NCBI GenBank assembly: GCA_045657265.1
Contig: JAZOSU010000001.1
Location: 1 to 64,000, forward strand
DNA from: RGIG9041 sp045657265
GTDB taxonomy: Bacteria; Bacillota; Clostridia; Oscillospirales; QAKW01
Direction: 5' to 3'
DNA: 64,000 nt
Within the stretch, counting starts at the first letter, position 1. Each line of letters starts with the position of its first letter. Below, piece after piece: positions 7,605-17,476 of this stretch. The notes under the pieces are model-generated. The model was not told the origin of the DNA, did not search any database, and worked only from the letters and a program-made list of their open reading frames with translations. Position numbers and translations under genes: made by a program.

Positions 7605-8131
7605 TGTTTTCAAAACAGTATACACCAATTAAAATAACAGTCTACGGAGCGTTTTTAGTGGTATGTTATCTGCTTCAAAGCGTACCCGCTCTGGGCTTTC
7701 AATTTATGAGCACATCACCTGAACTTCTTCTTGTGCTCTGTATTTGTGTTGCCTATAACGAAAGTGAGACTTTTTCTGCATTTTTCGGTCTTGCCGCAGG
7801 ACTGCTTAACGATATAATAACCGACAACATTGTAGGTAAAAGCGCCGTTTTGTTTATGTTTGCCGCATTTATAATATCTATACTTCTCAAAACTCTTCTG
7901 CGCACTTTTTTTCTGACATACATATTTACAGTACTGGTTACAGTGATTAGCTTTTTAATTATCGAATACGTATTTACTTGTATGTTTTTTGAGCCTATTC
8001 CCTTTGGTCTGGCTCTTTTGAAAATAATACTTCCAAAATTCTTTTTCACGGGAGTTATAGCTTATCCGCTTTATTTCGGAGTGAAATTCTTCAAAGAAAA
8101 GCTTTGGTCGGGAGGTGAACAAAGCTTATGA
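7604..8131 (+). CDS. mreD: Rod shape-determining protein MreD
   Basis: A 175-residue membrane protein with five or six hydrophobic segments, carrying the PELLLVLCICVA and GLAAGLLNDII signatures of MreD. It acts with MreB/MreC in the elongasome. Position and overlaps (one base with mreC, four with the PBP2 gene) confirm the call. Confidence 0.88.
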   Translation: MFSKQYTPIKITVYGAFLVVCYLLQSVPALGFQFMSTSPELLLVLCICVAYNESETFSAFFGLAAGLLNDIITDNIVGKSAVLFMFAAFIISILLKTLLRTFFLTYIFTVLVTVISFLIIEYVFTCMFFEPIPFGLALLKIILPKFFFTGVIAYPLYFGVKFFKEKLWSGGEQSL

Positions 8132-10182
8132 ATATGAAAAACGGGATCGTAAGATACGCAGTGCTGATAATCGTAACTGCGTTTATTTTTGTGTCATATG
8201 CATTCGTACTTTTTAAAATGCAGATAATTGACGGTGACTACTACAAAGAGCAGTCACAAAAACGAATTTATTCTACTGAAAGCATTACTGCTTCAAGAGG
8301 CAACATATACGATAGAAACGGTCAGCTTCTTGTCACCAACGAAACTGTTTATACCATTAAATTTTCAAGAACGCTTCTGCCTGCCGATCGTCAGAACGAA
8401 ATAATTCTTAATCTTTGCAAACTTATGGAGAGCAAAAACGAAGAATACTACGATTCTCTGCCCATAACCAAAACCCGTCCATTTGCTTTTACCGAACAAG
8501 AGAATTCAGAAAAACAAATAGCAAGTCTCAAAGAACAACTGAAATTAGAGTCTGATGCCACCGTCAAAGAAATTATGTCGGCTCTTTACAAAAAATATAA
8601 GGTTGATGAAGGTCTTTCAACTGACGAAAAACGTACTGTAATCGGCGTTCGCTACGAAATGGAACGCAGTTCTTTTTCGGCATCAAACCCTTTTGTTTTC
8701 GCAAGTGATATATCAATAAGTACAGTAACTACCATTGAAGAACTCAACGAAGAGTTTCCGGGAGTTGATATTGATACCGAAAGTAAAAGAGTATATACAA
8801 CTCCCTACCTTGCATCACATCTTTTGGGTAAAATAGGGAAGATATACGCAGAAGAATACAAAGACCTTGCCGAAAAAGGCTATAAAATGAACGATTATGT
8901 AGGTAAAGACGGAATTGAAAAAGCAATGGAAGATTACCTGAAAGGCTCTGACGGAACCAAGGTAATTGAGCGTGACTCTGCAGGAAAAGTTTTAGGAGTT
9001 ACCACCGTAGAAGAACCCGTATCGGGAAACAGTATTGTTCTTACAATTGATAAAGACCTTCAGCAAGTCGCACAGACTTCACTGGAGGATACCATAAAAA
9101 ACATTGCCGCAGGCGGAAGAAACAAGGCAAATGGAGAGGGTGCAGATGCCTGTGCAGGCGCGGCTGTCGTACTGGATGTGGACAGCGGAGAAATTCTCGC
9201 ATCGGTTTCGGCACCGAACTATGACCTGACAACCTATTCGCAGGTATATAACGTACTTGCCAAAGACAAGCTCTTGCCCCTTTTTAACCGTGCGTTTTCG
9301 GGTACCTATGCTCCCGGTTCTACCTTTAAAATGGCAACGGGAATAACAGGACTTGAAGAAGGATTTATAACACCGTCAACAACAATAGTTGACAAAGGTG
9401 TTTACACCAAATACAGCGACTACAAACCGCAGTGCTGGGTTTATGATGATTACGGAACAACTCACGGCGCTATAAACGTATCCAAAGCCCTTGAAAAATC
9501 CTGTAACTATTTCTTTTATGAAATATCCGATAATATGGGAATTGACGTGCTCAATGCCTACTGTAAAAAATTAGGTCTCGGTGAAAAAACGGGTGTTGAG
9601 ATACCCGAATCGTCAGGTGTACTTGCATCTCCTGAATACAAGCTTAAAGCAACCGAGTATTCCTGGTTTCCAGGCGATACTCTACAAGCTTCTATCGGAC
9701 AGTCTTACAATCTTTTTACACCGCTTCAACTCGCAAATTACGTTGCTACAATAGTAAACGGAGGTACACGTTACAAAACGCATCTTGTAAAATCAATAAA
9801 TGATTCTGCAACAGGTGACAACGTAAAAGAAACCACTCCTGAGGTTGTAGAAACATTGGAAATGAAAGATGAAAATTACCACGCTGTAATGTACGGAATG
9901 AAACTTGCCGCTCAGAGCGGTACTGCATCTAATCTTTTTTCAAATTACAAAGTCGGCGTTGGCGCAAAAACAGGAACTGCATCTGTTCCAAGCGGTACCG
10001 CCAATGGTATTTTCGTTGCTTTTGCTCCATACGAAGACCCCGAAATTGCAATCTGCGTTGTAGTTGAACACGGCGCTCACGGAAACTACGTTGGCACTGT
10101 AGCCAAAGCTGTGTTTGATGAATATTTCAAAGATAAAACATCAAATTTAATTGTTTCAAAGGAGGAACAGCTCATCGGCTGA
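8128..10182 (+). CDS. mrdA: Penicillin-binding protein 2 (elongation transpeptidase)
   Basis: A 684-residue class B PBP: a membrane anchor (about residues 8-28), a dimerisation/pedestal region starting TASRGNIYDRNG, and a C-terminal transpeptidase domain. Catalytic motifs are intact: SxxK as STFK with the nucleophile Ser398, SxN as SCN (458-460) and KTG (614-616). It crosslinks lateral-wall peptidoglycan with the MreBCD complex. No rodA glycosyltransferase partner follows, unlike many operons. The ATG at 8128 overlaps mreD by four bases. Confidence 0.93.
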   Translation: MNMKNGIVRYAVLIIVTAFIFVSYAFVLFKMQIIDGDYYKEQSQKRIYSTESITASRGNIYDRNGQLLVTNETVYTIKFSRTLLPADRQNEIILNLCKLMESKNEEYYDSLPITKTRPFAFTEQENSEKQIASLKEQLKLESDATVKEIMSALYKKYKVDEGLSTDEKRTVIGVRYEMERSSFSASNPFVFASDISISTVTTIEELNEEFPGVDIDTESKRVYTTPYLASHLLGKIGKIYAEEYKDLAEKGYKMNDYVGKDGIEKAMEDYLKGSDGTKVIERDSAGKVLGVTTVEEPVSGNSIVLTIDKDLQQVAQTSLEDTIKNIAAGGRNKANGEGADACAGAAVVLDVDSGEILASVSAPNYDLTTYSQVYNVLAKDKLLPLFNRAFSGTYAPGSTFKMATGITGLEEGFITPSTTIVDKGVYTKYSDYKPQCWVYDDYGTTHGAINVSKALEKSCNYFFYEISDNMGIDVLNAYCKKLGLGEKTGVEIPESSGVLASPEYKLKATEYSWFPGDTLQASIGQSYNLFTPLQLANYVATIVNGGTRYKTHLVKSINDSATGDNVKETTPEVVETLEMKDENYHAVMYGMKLAAQSGTASNLFSNYKVGVGAKTGTASVPSGTANGIFVAFAPYEDPEIAICVVVEHGAHGNYVGTVAKAVFDEYFKDKTSNLIVSKEEQLIG

Positions 10183-10206
10183 TATAAAATGTGCTTTTAC
10201 CTGTTT

Positions 10207-10829
10207 TGATTATTACAATGCTCACTTTCTGCAGGTTTAAATGCAGCGCTTATGCTTGGCGAGATTGTTCTTCTTATGCTTCACGAATGTATTTTTCTCG
10301 GAGAAAGCATTAAAATTTATCAGTTTATAGCTATATTTTTCGTTTTAGTGGCAATGCTTCTTATGAACATAGAAAGTATAAGTCTTGGCGGTACAAAACT
10401 GTCTTACTACATATTCTGTGTTTTACTGTTTCTCACAAACGGTCTGTACGGTGTATTTCTTAACGTTCAGTCAGAATACAAATCATCGGAAAGTAAAGAA
10501 ATGCTTATTATTGCATATTGTTCTTTAGGTATCGTAGCCTTTACCCAACTCGCTCTTAAACAGAAAAAAGATACTTTCAAAGCATTTAAAATGAGTAAAA
10601 AGTCTGGCTGTTTATTGCTATTGCAATAATATCAGCAGGACTCGGAGCAAACCTCATAATGTTTATCATTCCTTACATAAGCTCTTCTGTACTCTTTTCA
10701 ATACAGACAGGTGGAATACTTGTTCTGTCAACTATCTATTCCGTATTGATTTTTAAAGAAAATTTATCCACACTTAAAGTCGCAGGATTAATACTTGCTA
10801 TTGTTTGTATGGTTATACTGTGTATATAA
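10207..10829 (+). pseudogene. Broken EamA/DMT-family transporter remnant
   Basis: Reading from about 10207 gives the second half of a drug/metabolite transporter (GLNAALMLGEIVLLMLHECIFLGES, then four or five hydrophobic segments). The first half and start codon are missing. Near 10605 an A-run (GTAAAAAGTC) shifts the frame: the upstream frame stops at 10627-10629, while the continuation (VWLFIAIAIISAGLGANLIMF to VILCI) runs in another frame to 10829. A 5' truncation plus a frameshift indicates a dead gene. Confidence 0.75.
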
Positions 10830-10830
10830 A

Positions 10831-10867
10831 AAAAGCTTTGGAAACAAACGTTTCCAAAGCTTTTTAT
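10831..10867. terminator. Bidirectional terminator between the EamA remnant and an SLH gene
   Basis: A 15-base perfect stem (10831-10845 with 10850-10864), A-rich on the left and T-rich on the right, placed between convergent units. Confidence 0.8.
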
Positions 10868-11769
10868 TATTCTACAAGATATGACATATGAAATTCTGAG
10901 AATATAGTTGAGGCTTCTGCTCTTGTTGCCGTATCAAGAGGAGCAAATCCCGTGTCTTTACCTACTATAACACCTGCCATCTGACATGCATATACAGACT
11001 CTTTTGCCCAATCGTGTATTTTAGCATCATCGGGAAATACTTTTTCATCTACGATTTTTTTAAGTTCCATATTTTTGTAGTTTGCAAAATTAACAATCAT
11101 AACACACATCTGTTCACGTGTAATAACTGCCGTGGGAGCAAAGGTAGTATCACTTGTACCGTCTACGATACCGTTTTTAGCTGCCCACTCAACCGCCGGA
11201 GCGTACCACATTTTAACGTCAACATCAGAGAACTTTGATTTTTCTACAGGTGTGTCTGTATCTACTCCGCAGATATTTGCAAACACCTGCACAAACTCTG
11301 CTCTTGTAATTGTTTTCAAAGGTTCAAAGGTTTTTTCACCCGTGCCTTTGAAAAGTCCGCTTGTTACAGCGTAATCAACATAACCTTTATACCAAGATTT
11401 CTCAGGCACGTCATTAAACTCGGGTTCCTGCGGTGTCTGCTCGTCTTCTTCGTTATCATCTTCAGGCTTCTGAGTGTCTTCAGGCTTCTGAGTACCTTCG
11501 GGTTTCTCAGTGTCTTCAGGTTTCTGAGTATCCTCAGGCTTCTGAGTATCCTCAGGTTTCTGAGTACCTTCGGGTTTCTCAGTGTCTTCAGGTTTCTGAG
11601 TATCTTCGGGTTTCTGAGTATCTTCAGGTTTCTGAGTCTCTTCTTCGGTATGAGTCGGCATATCAGGAAGCTTTATTCCGTCATCATTTTTTGTAGCCAT
11701 TACAGGCACCACAGATATCATCTGAAGTACAAGTATCAGACATAATAATATTGAAAATATTCTTTTCAT
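10867..11769 (-). CDS. Secreted SLH-domain protein with KPED repeat linker
   Basis: A 300-residue exported protein: signal peptide (1-25, ending VMA), a low-complexity linker of ten or so hexads of the type TQKPED/TEKPEG (about 45-110), then three SLH domains (about 118-298) with the usual FNDVPEKSWYKGYVDYA, VTSGLFKGTGEKTFEP and ITRAEFVQVFANI elements. SLH domains anchor proteins to pyruvylated wall polymer. No enzymatic domain is present, so it may be a structural S-layer or spacer protein. The linker codons repeat almost perfectly, giving a 72-base higher-order DNA repeat. Confidence 0.85.
   Translation of the reverse strand: MKRIFSILLCLILVLQMISVVPVMATKNDDGIKLPDMPTHTEEETQKPEDTQKPEDTQKPEDTEKPEGTQKPEDTQKPEDTQKPEDTEKPEGTQKPEDTQKPEDDNEEDEQTPQEPEFNDVPEKSWYKGYVDYAVTSGLFKGTGEKTFEPLKTITRAEFVQVFANICGVDTDTPVEKSKFSDVDVKMWYAPAVEWAAKNGIVDGTSDTTFAPTAVITREQMCVMIVNFANYKNMELKKIVDEKVFPDDAKIHDWAKESVYACQMAGVIVGKDTGFAPLDTATRAEASTIFSEFHMSYLVE
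11460..11640. repeat. Coding tandem repeat, 18-base unit in a 72-base higher-order period
   Basis: Encodes the KPED linker of the SLH protein. Units differ mainly at third positions and in the D/G and Q/E alternation. The order (three TQKPED-type units, then TEKPEG) repeats, which indicates block duplication and likely length polymorphism between strains. Confidence 0.85.
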
Positions 11770-11837
11770 ATTTATTCTCCTTTTCTTTTTTATGAATCAA
11801 GTATAACACACAAAATCGTTTATTACAACAACAAAAA

Positions 11838-11876
11838 ATTACCTTGAGCGTTAAAATCGCCCAAGGTAAATTTTTT
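11838..11876 (-). terminator. Intrinsic terminator of rny
   Basis: AATTACCTTGaGCG pairs with CGCcCAAGGTAAATT across a 7-base loop, followed leftward by TTTTTTG, just after the rny stop codon. Confidence 0.75.
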
Positions 11877-13425
11877 ATTTTGCATAATTGATAGCTCTGT
11901 TTTCTCTGATAAGATGTACTTTGATCTGACCTGGATATTCAAGCTGATCTTCAATCTTTTTACAAATATCGTGCGAAAGAAGTACAAGCTGATCGTCAGA
12001 TACGTCTTCGGGATTAACCATAATACGTATTTCACGTCCTGCCTGAATTGCAAATGTTTTTTCAACACCGTCAAAAGAATTTGCAATTTCTTCAAGTTTT
12101 TCAAGACGTTTGATATAGTTTTCAAGGTTTTCACGACGTGCGCCGGGACGAGCCGCTGAAATAGCGTCTGCCGCCTGTACAAGAGCCGCAATGTTTGTTT
12201 TTGTTTCAACTTCACCGTGATGCGCTTCAATTGCGTGAATAACACCGAATGCTTCTTTGTATTTTTTAGCAAGGTCAACACCTATCTGGATATGTGAGCC
12301 TTCCATTTCAAAGTCAACACTCTTACCGAGGTCATGAAGAAGACCTGCTCTTTTTGCAAGTTGAACGTCTTCGCCCATTTCTGCAGCCATTACACCGCAA
12401 AGCTGAGCAACTTCGATAGAATGATTAAGCACGTTCTGTCCGTAGCTTGTTCTGTATTTAAGTCTTCCGAGAAGTTTGATAACTTCAGGATGAAGTCCGT
12501 GAACTCCTGTTTCAAATACAGCTTTTTCGCCTTCTTTTTTGATTGTAACGTCAAGATCACGTTTGACTTTTTCAACTGTCTCTTCGATTCTTGCAGGATG
12601 TATACGTCCGTCAGAAATGAGTTTTTCAAGAGTAAGTCTTGCAACTTCACGACGGATAGGATCAAAGCTTGAAAGAGTAATCGCTTCGGGAGTATCGTCA
12701 ATAATAAGGTCAACCCCCGTGATAGTCTCAAGAGAACGGATGTTTCTTCCCTCACGGCCGATGATTCTTCCTTTCATTTCGTCATTAGGAAGAGATACTA
12801 CCGATACTGTAGACTCAACAACGTGGTCTGCAGCGCATTTCTGAATTGCAAGTGACAAAAGATTTCTTGCTTTTTCATCAGCATTTTCTTTATATCTGTC
12901 TTCATACTCAGAAATTTTAACTGCATAATCATGCTGTAAACGCTGTTCTATAATGTTCATAAGTTCAGCTTTGGCAGCCTCTGCCGTATATCCTGAAATT
13001 CTTTCAAGAACAGCAATCTGCGTACGTTTTGTGTCTTCAATTTCTTTTTGAAGATCTTCAGCGTTTTTGAGTTTCTCGTTTAAAATTTCTTCTTTTTTGT
13101 CAAGATTGTCGTGTTTTTTATCAAGACTCTCTTCTCTTTGTAAAAGTCGCTTTTCCTGTCTGGTTACCTCGACTCTGCGCTCCTTGAGTTCCTGTTCCTG
13201 TTCAGTTCTTTCTTTATGTAACTGTTCACGAGCCTCAAGAAGTGCCTCTTTTTTCTTAGTGTCGGCTGTTTTTATCGCTTCATTGATTATTCTGGTTGCT
13301 TCTGCATTGGCAGAACCAATCTGTTTTTCCGATACCGATTTCCTGTAAAAGAAACCACCTATAAAAGCAATAAATCCGGTAACAAGGGCAGCGACAACAG
13401 GGATTATAATATCCACTTGTGCCAT
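11875..13425 (-). CDS. rny: Ribonuclease Y
   Basis: A 516-residue membrane-anchored endoribonuclease that starts mRNA decay in Firmicutes. Domains in order: N-terminal membrane helix (about 5-27), a long coiled coil (30-170, rich in KKEALLEAREQLHKERTEQ-type heptads), a KH domain (MKGRIIGREGRNIRSLE), and an HD domain with HDLGKSVD and EAHHGEVE. The length matches the family (about 520). It is a single-gene unit ending in its own terminator. Confidence 0.95.
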   Translation of the reverse strand: MAQVDIIIPVVAALVTGFIAFIGGFFYRKSVSEKQIGSANAEATRIINEAIKTADTKKKEALLEAREQLHKERTEQEQELKERRVEVTRQEKRLLQREESLDKKHDNLDKKEEILNEKLKNAEDLQKEIEDTKRTQIAVLERISGYTAEAAKAELMNIIEQRLQHDYAVKISEYEDRYKENADEKARNLLSLAIQKCAADHVVESTVSVVSLPNDEMKGRIIGREGRNIRSLETITGVDLIIDDTPEAITLSSFDPIRREVARLTLEKLISDGRIHPARIEETVEKVKRDLDVTIKKEGEKAVFETGVHGLHPEVIKLLGRLKYRTSYGQNVLNHSIEVAQLCGVMAAEMGEDVQLAKRAGLLHDLGKSVDFEMEGSHIQIGVDLAKKYKEAFGVIHAIEAHHGEVETKTNIAALVQAADAISAARPGARRENLENYIKRLEKLEEIANSFDGVEKTFAIQAGREIRIMVNPEDVSDDQLVLLSHDICKKIEDQLEYPGQIKVHLIRENRAINYAK

Positions 13426-13570
13426 CCTCCTTTGGATTTAAAATTTTTCACCTAATAAATTATACAACTAAACGCAAATGGTGTCAAGGGCAACCTTAAT
13501 AAAATTAATAGTAGTAAAATCAGAAAAACTGTGTTATAATATATCAATACGAGTTATTGGGAGGATTTTA

Positions 13571-14407
13571 ATGATTTATCTGAGTACACTCATTCTCGGT
13601 CTTATTCAGGGACTTGCGGAATTTTTACCCATTTCAAGCTCAGGTCACCTTGTTATTTTTAAAACCTTTTTACCAAATCTTGGTGAGCTTGAGGGTGATA
13701 TGACTCTTGATATTCTGCTTCATCTGGGTACGCTTATTGCGGTATTTGTTGTTTACCGTAAAACCATCGGCAATATGATAGTTGAATTTTTCAGAATGAT
13801 AAGTGATATCTTCAAAGGAAAGTTTAAATTCAGTAAAGCCAACAAATATCAGCTTATGGTAATTTACGTTATTATTGCAACGCTGCCTCTTTTGGCTGTA
13901 GTTTTTGTAAATGACCGCATTGAAGCCTCTATGACAAATCTTTTGTCGGTAGGCATAATGTTGTTTGTTACTGCCGGTCTTTTATTCATTGCTGACCACA
14001 GTGTATGCGGCACAAAAGAAATCAAAGATATGAAACCCCATCAAGCCCTTAAAATAGGTCTTTTCCAGATGATTGCCACAATCCCCGGTCTTTCAAGAAG
14101 CGGATCTACCATTTCTGCCGCCATAAATATGGGATTTACACGGCAGACAGCGGTTGAATTTTCATTTATTCTCGGAATCCCTGCAGTAATCGGCGCTAAT
14201 ATTTTAAACGTAAAAGATATAGTTGAAACAGGAATTAACAAAGACCTTATCGGTCCGTATATTTTAGGTATAACTGTTGCCGTTTTCGCAGGAATTGCCG
14301 CAATGAAAATGGTACAATATATAACAAAAAAAGACAAATTCGGTTGGTTTACCGTATACTGCACAGTTGCAGGTGCCACCGCAATAATACTTAACTTTAT
14401 AAGGTGA
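13571..14407 (+). CDS. uppP: Undecaprenyl-diphosphatase (UppP/BacA)
   Basis: A 278-residue integral membrane enzyme that dephosphorylates undecaprenyl pyrophosphate to recycle the wall lipid carrier and gives bacitracin tolerance. Motifs present are GLAEFLPISSSGHL (the ExxxP-SSSGHL signature) near residue 15 and PGLSRSGSTI near 175. The ATG at 13571 is chosen because it directly precedes the conserved first helix and follows GGGAGG; an upstream in-frame ATG would add non-family sequence. Confidence 0.95.
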   Translation: MIYLSTLILGLIQGLAEFLPISSSGHLVIFKTFLPNLGELEGDMTLDILLHLGTLIAVFVVYRKTIGNMIVEFFRMISDIFKGKFKFSKANKYQLMVIYVIIATLPLLAVVFVNDRIEASMTNLLSVGIMLFVTAGLLFIADHSVCGTKEIKDMKPHQALKIGLFQMIATIPGLSRSGSTISAAINMGFTRQTAVEFSFILGIPAVIGANILNVKDIVETGINKDLIGPYILGITVAVFAGIAAMKMVQYITKKDKFGWFTVYCTVAGATAIILNFIR

Positions 14408-14411
14408 TAAT

Positions 14412-16799
14412 ATGCCTAAGACGACAAAGAAAAAGACAAACACAAAAAAACAAATCAAAAATCAGAAAAAAACAGTAAGACAGGAAGTTATGGACAACGT
14501 AATGTCAGTAGTGTTTTTTGCACTGACTCTTATACTTGCCCTTTCTGTATACAAAAACTCCCTCGGTTTTATAGGAAGTATGATACATTCCATTTTGCAC
14601 GGGCTTTTTGGCTGGGCATCTTATCTGCTTCCGTTGTTCACTCTGTGGCTCGGAATAGATTTTCTCCGCTCAGACCGCAGGGTTGATTCAAAAGTAAGAC
14701 TCTGGACAGGGCTTGTACTGACACTGTCTCTGTCTTCCCTTTGTTATTTGTTTGAGGGTTCTGATTTTTATGAAATGTATAATTTCGGCACCTTCTTCAC
14801 TAAGGGTCTTTCTGATATGATAACCAGAAGCGGCGGTCTTGTTGGCGGAATAATCGCATATCCGCTTATTTCAGCTATTACAAAAATCGGATTTTCAATT
14901 TTCGTTATTGCAGTTTGCATTATATGTGCACTGACATTTTTTGATCTTACACTTTATCAGATATGGCTTGCAATCAAGTCGTTTTTTCCGCAGAAAGAAG
15001 ACGATGAGCAAGAAACAGAAACCGTTGAAAAAGTCCGTCCCGAAGTTTTGCAAAAACCCGCCCGTAAAAAGAGCATTGACGTTTTTGTAGACGATGAACC
15101 TGTTATTGACGTAGAGCCGGACAAAGAACCCGAACCTGAAATAATAGTTGACGGTGACGATATTGAAATAAAACCTTTTTCAAGCATTCCGTTTTTTGTA
15201 CATGATGATATTGACAAAGGCGAGTATATAACAACCGCAAATCAACCGGAAACTCCCCCTGTCAAACGTACAAGAAAACCAAAAACTCCTGTAGAAATCA
15301 AACCTAATCCCGAAGAAGATATTTTTGAAGATTCATATGTATTTCCACCAAAATCACTTCTTGAAACTCCTAAAGCATCAGGCGGCATAACAAGAAGTGA
15401 GCTTGAGCAGACTGAAAATACACTTTTACAGACTCTCAGCGATTTCGGCATTGAAGCTAAAATGGTAGGAGCATCTGTAGGTCCTATTGTCACAAGATAC
15501 GAAATAGCGCCAAGCAAAGGCGTACGCGTATCTAAAATTACATCCCTTTCTGACGATATTGCTCTTTCACTTGCGGCAACCTCGATTCGTATTGAAGCCC
15601 CTATTCCCGGCAAAGCAGCAGTAGGTATTGAAGTGCCTAACAAGAAAAAGAGTATGGTATATATAAAAGAGCTTCTGGATTCGGAAGAATTCGTAAAAGC
15701 CAAAAATCCCCTTACCGTAGCTCTCGGCAAAGACATATCGGGTAATCTTGTATACGGTGATCTTTCAGATATGCCTCATCTTCTTGTAGCAGGTGCTACA
15801 GGTTCAGGTAAATCCGTATGCATCAACACAATACTTATGTCACTTCTTTACAAGGCAAAGCCTGACGAAGTTAAACTTATACTTATCGACCCTAAAGTTG
15901 TAGAACTGGAAGTATACAATAAAATCCCACATCTTATTGTTCCTGTTGTATCAAACCCCAAAAAAGCAGCCGGAGCTCTGCAGTGGGCAGTAAACGAAAT
16001 GGAACGCAGATACAACCTGTTTTTCGGAGTAAACGTACGTAACGTCAAAGGTTACAACGATTATGCTTCAAAACACGCTGACGTTTGTGAAAAAATGCCT
16101 CAGATAGTAATTATAATCGACGAGCTTGCCGATCTTATGATGACCTGTGCCAAGGAAGTTGAAGACTACATTGTAAGACTTTGTCAGAAAGCCCGTGCGG
16201 CAGGTATTTATCTTATAATTGCAACTCAGCGTCCGTCAGTTAACGTAGTTACAGGTCTTATCAAAGCAAACGTTCCCTCAAGAATAGCTTTTGCGGTTAC
16301 CTCACAGATAGATTCAAGGGTTATACTTGATGGTTCGGGCGCTGAGAAACTTTTAGGAAAAGGCGATATGCTGTTCAAAGGCAGAACAATGGGAACCGCT
16401 CAGCGTATACAATGCTGTTTTGTAAGCGACTCTGAAGTTGAATCTGTTGTAGATTTCATTAAAAAGCACGCAGGAGATGTGCAGTATGACGAGTCGGCAA
16501 ACGCGGCTATGGAAAACTATTCACAAAAAGACGGCGCTCCGTCAGGAGATTCTCAGGGTAGTGATGACGACGACACGGATGAAATGTTCTGGCCTGCGGT
16601 TGAATTTGTTATTGAAAGTGGAAAAGCATCCACTTCAAATCTTCAGCGTAAATTCAAGCTTGGTTACGCAAGAGCCGCGCGTATTATTGATACAATGGAA
16701 GAAAAAGGCATCATAGGACCATACGAGGGCGCAAAACCCCGTCAGGTTATAATGACTATGTCAGAATATCAGGAAGCTATGGTCAAAAGGGACGACTGA
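14412..16799 (+). CDS. ftsK: DNA translocase FtsK/SpoIIIE
   Basis: A 795-residue protein: basic N-terminus, about four membrane helices (30-190), an acidic/proline-rich linker (200-330), the alpha/beta motor with Walker A GATGSGKSV and Walker B IVIIIDELADLMM, and a C-terminal gamma winged helix (from VEFVIESGKASTSNLQRKF) that reads orienting sequences. It pumps chromosomal DNA through the division or sporulation septum. The linker is shorter than in E. coli FtsK, as in SpoIIIE. It follows uppP by four bases and overlaps the next gene by one. Confidence 0.93.
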   Translation: MPKTTKKKTNTKKQIKNQKKTVRQEVMDNVMSVVFFALTLILALSVYKNSLGFIGSMIHSILHGLFGWASYLLPLFTLWLGIDFLRSDRRVDSKVRLWTGLVLTLSLSSLCYLFEGSDFYEMYNFGTFFTKGLSDMITRSGGLVGGIIAYPLISAITKIGFSIFVIAVCIICALTFFDLTLYQIWLAIKSFFPQKEDDEQETETVEKVRPEVLQKPARKKSIDVFVDDEPVIDVEPDKEPEPEIIVDGDDIEIKPFSSIPFFVHDDIDKGEYITTANQPETPPVKRTRKPKTPVEIKPNPEEDIFEDSYVFPPKSLLETPKASGGITRSELEQTENTLLQTLSDFGIEAKMVGASVGPIVTRYEIAPSKGVRVSKITSLSDDIALSLAATSIRIEAPIPGKAAVGIEVPNKKKSMVYIKELLDSEEFVKAKNPLTVALGKDISGNLVYGDLSDMPHLLVAGATGSGKSVCINTILMSLLYKAKPDEVKLILIDPKVVELEVYNKIPHLIVPVVSNPKKAAGALQWAVNEMERRYNLFFGVNVRNVKGYNDYASKHADVCEKMPQIVIIIDELADLMMTCAKEVEDYIVRLCQKARAAGIYLIIATQRPSVNVVTGLIKANVPSRIAFAVTSQIDSRVILDGSGAEKLLGKGDMLFKGRTMGTAQRIQCCFVSDSEVESVVDFIKKHAGDVQYDESANAAMENYSQKDGAPSGDSQGSDDDDTDEMFWPAVEFVIESGKASTSNLQRKFKLGYARAARIIDTMEEKGIIGPYEGAKPRQVIMTMSEYQEAMVKRDD

Positions 16800-17476
16800 T
16801 GAAAAAAATATTTGTTCTTGAAGATGACAATAACATATCCTCAATAATTGCATTTAACCTCAAAGTCCAGGGCTTTGAGGTTACTTGTGAATATGATGGT
16901 CTTTCGGGTCTTGAACGACTTAAAAATGAAAGCTACGACCTTTTGGTGCTTGATCTTATGTTGCCGTCAATGGATGGTTTTTCAGTTCTGAAAGAACTTC
17001 GCAAAACCTCTGACATTCCCGTTATTATTCTCAGCGCACGTACTGACGAGCAGGACAAGATTTTAGGTCTTTCTCTGATGGCTGATGATTATATGACAAA
17101 ACCGTTTTCGGTAAACGAGCTTATTGCAAGAATAAAAGTAAATCTTGCAAGATACGAAAAAACCACCGTGCAGGATATAATCTATAAAGTAGGAGATATA
17201 ACAGTAAACCCGAGAGCTATGACAGTTTGCAGACAGGACACACCTATATCTGTCAGCAAAAAAGAGTTTGAAATACTCGTTTTGCTTTTACAAAACAGAG
17301 GCGCTGTACTCACAAGAGAAGATATTCTTGAAAAAGTATGGGGCTACAGCGGATATTTAGGTGACCTTCACACAGTTGATGTGGCAATAGGCAGACTTCG
17401 GGCAAAAATCGAGCTTATGCCGTCAAAACCCGAGATTATTTTAAGTCGCAGAGGGGCAGGATATTTTATACAGTGA
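16799..17476 (+). CDS. OmpR/PhoB-family response regulator
   Basis: A 225-residue two-domain regulator. The receiver has the acidic pair D9/D10, phosphoacceptor D52 in LDLMLPSMDG and the conserved MTKPFS lysine. The C-terminal winged helix has KKEFEILVLLLQNRGAVLTRE and VDVAIGRLRAKIE. It is translationally coupled to ftsK upstream (TGATG) and to the sensor kinase downstream. The regulon is unknown; the cell-envelope neighbourhood is suggestive only. Confidence 0.9.
   Translation: MKKIFVLEDDNNISSIIAFNLKVQGFEVTCEYDGLSGLERLKNESYDLLVLDLMLPSMDGFSVLKELRKTSDIPVIILSARTDEQDKILGLSLMADDYMTKPFSVNELIARIKVNLARYEKTTVQDIIYKVGDITVNPRAMTVCRQDTPISVSKKEFEILVLLLQNRGAVLTREDILEKVWGYSGYLGDLHTVDVAIGRLRAKIELMPSKPEIILSRRGAGYFIQ

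Noticed and set aside
11433..11696. Repetitive frame (QVSEYLRVSQ-type) on the plus strand
   Set aside because: Antisense reading of the KPED tandem repeat of the SLH gene.
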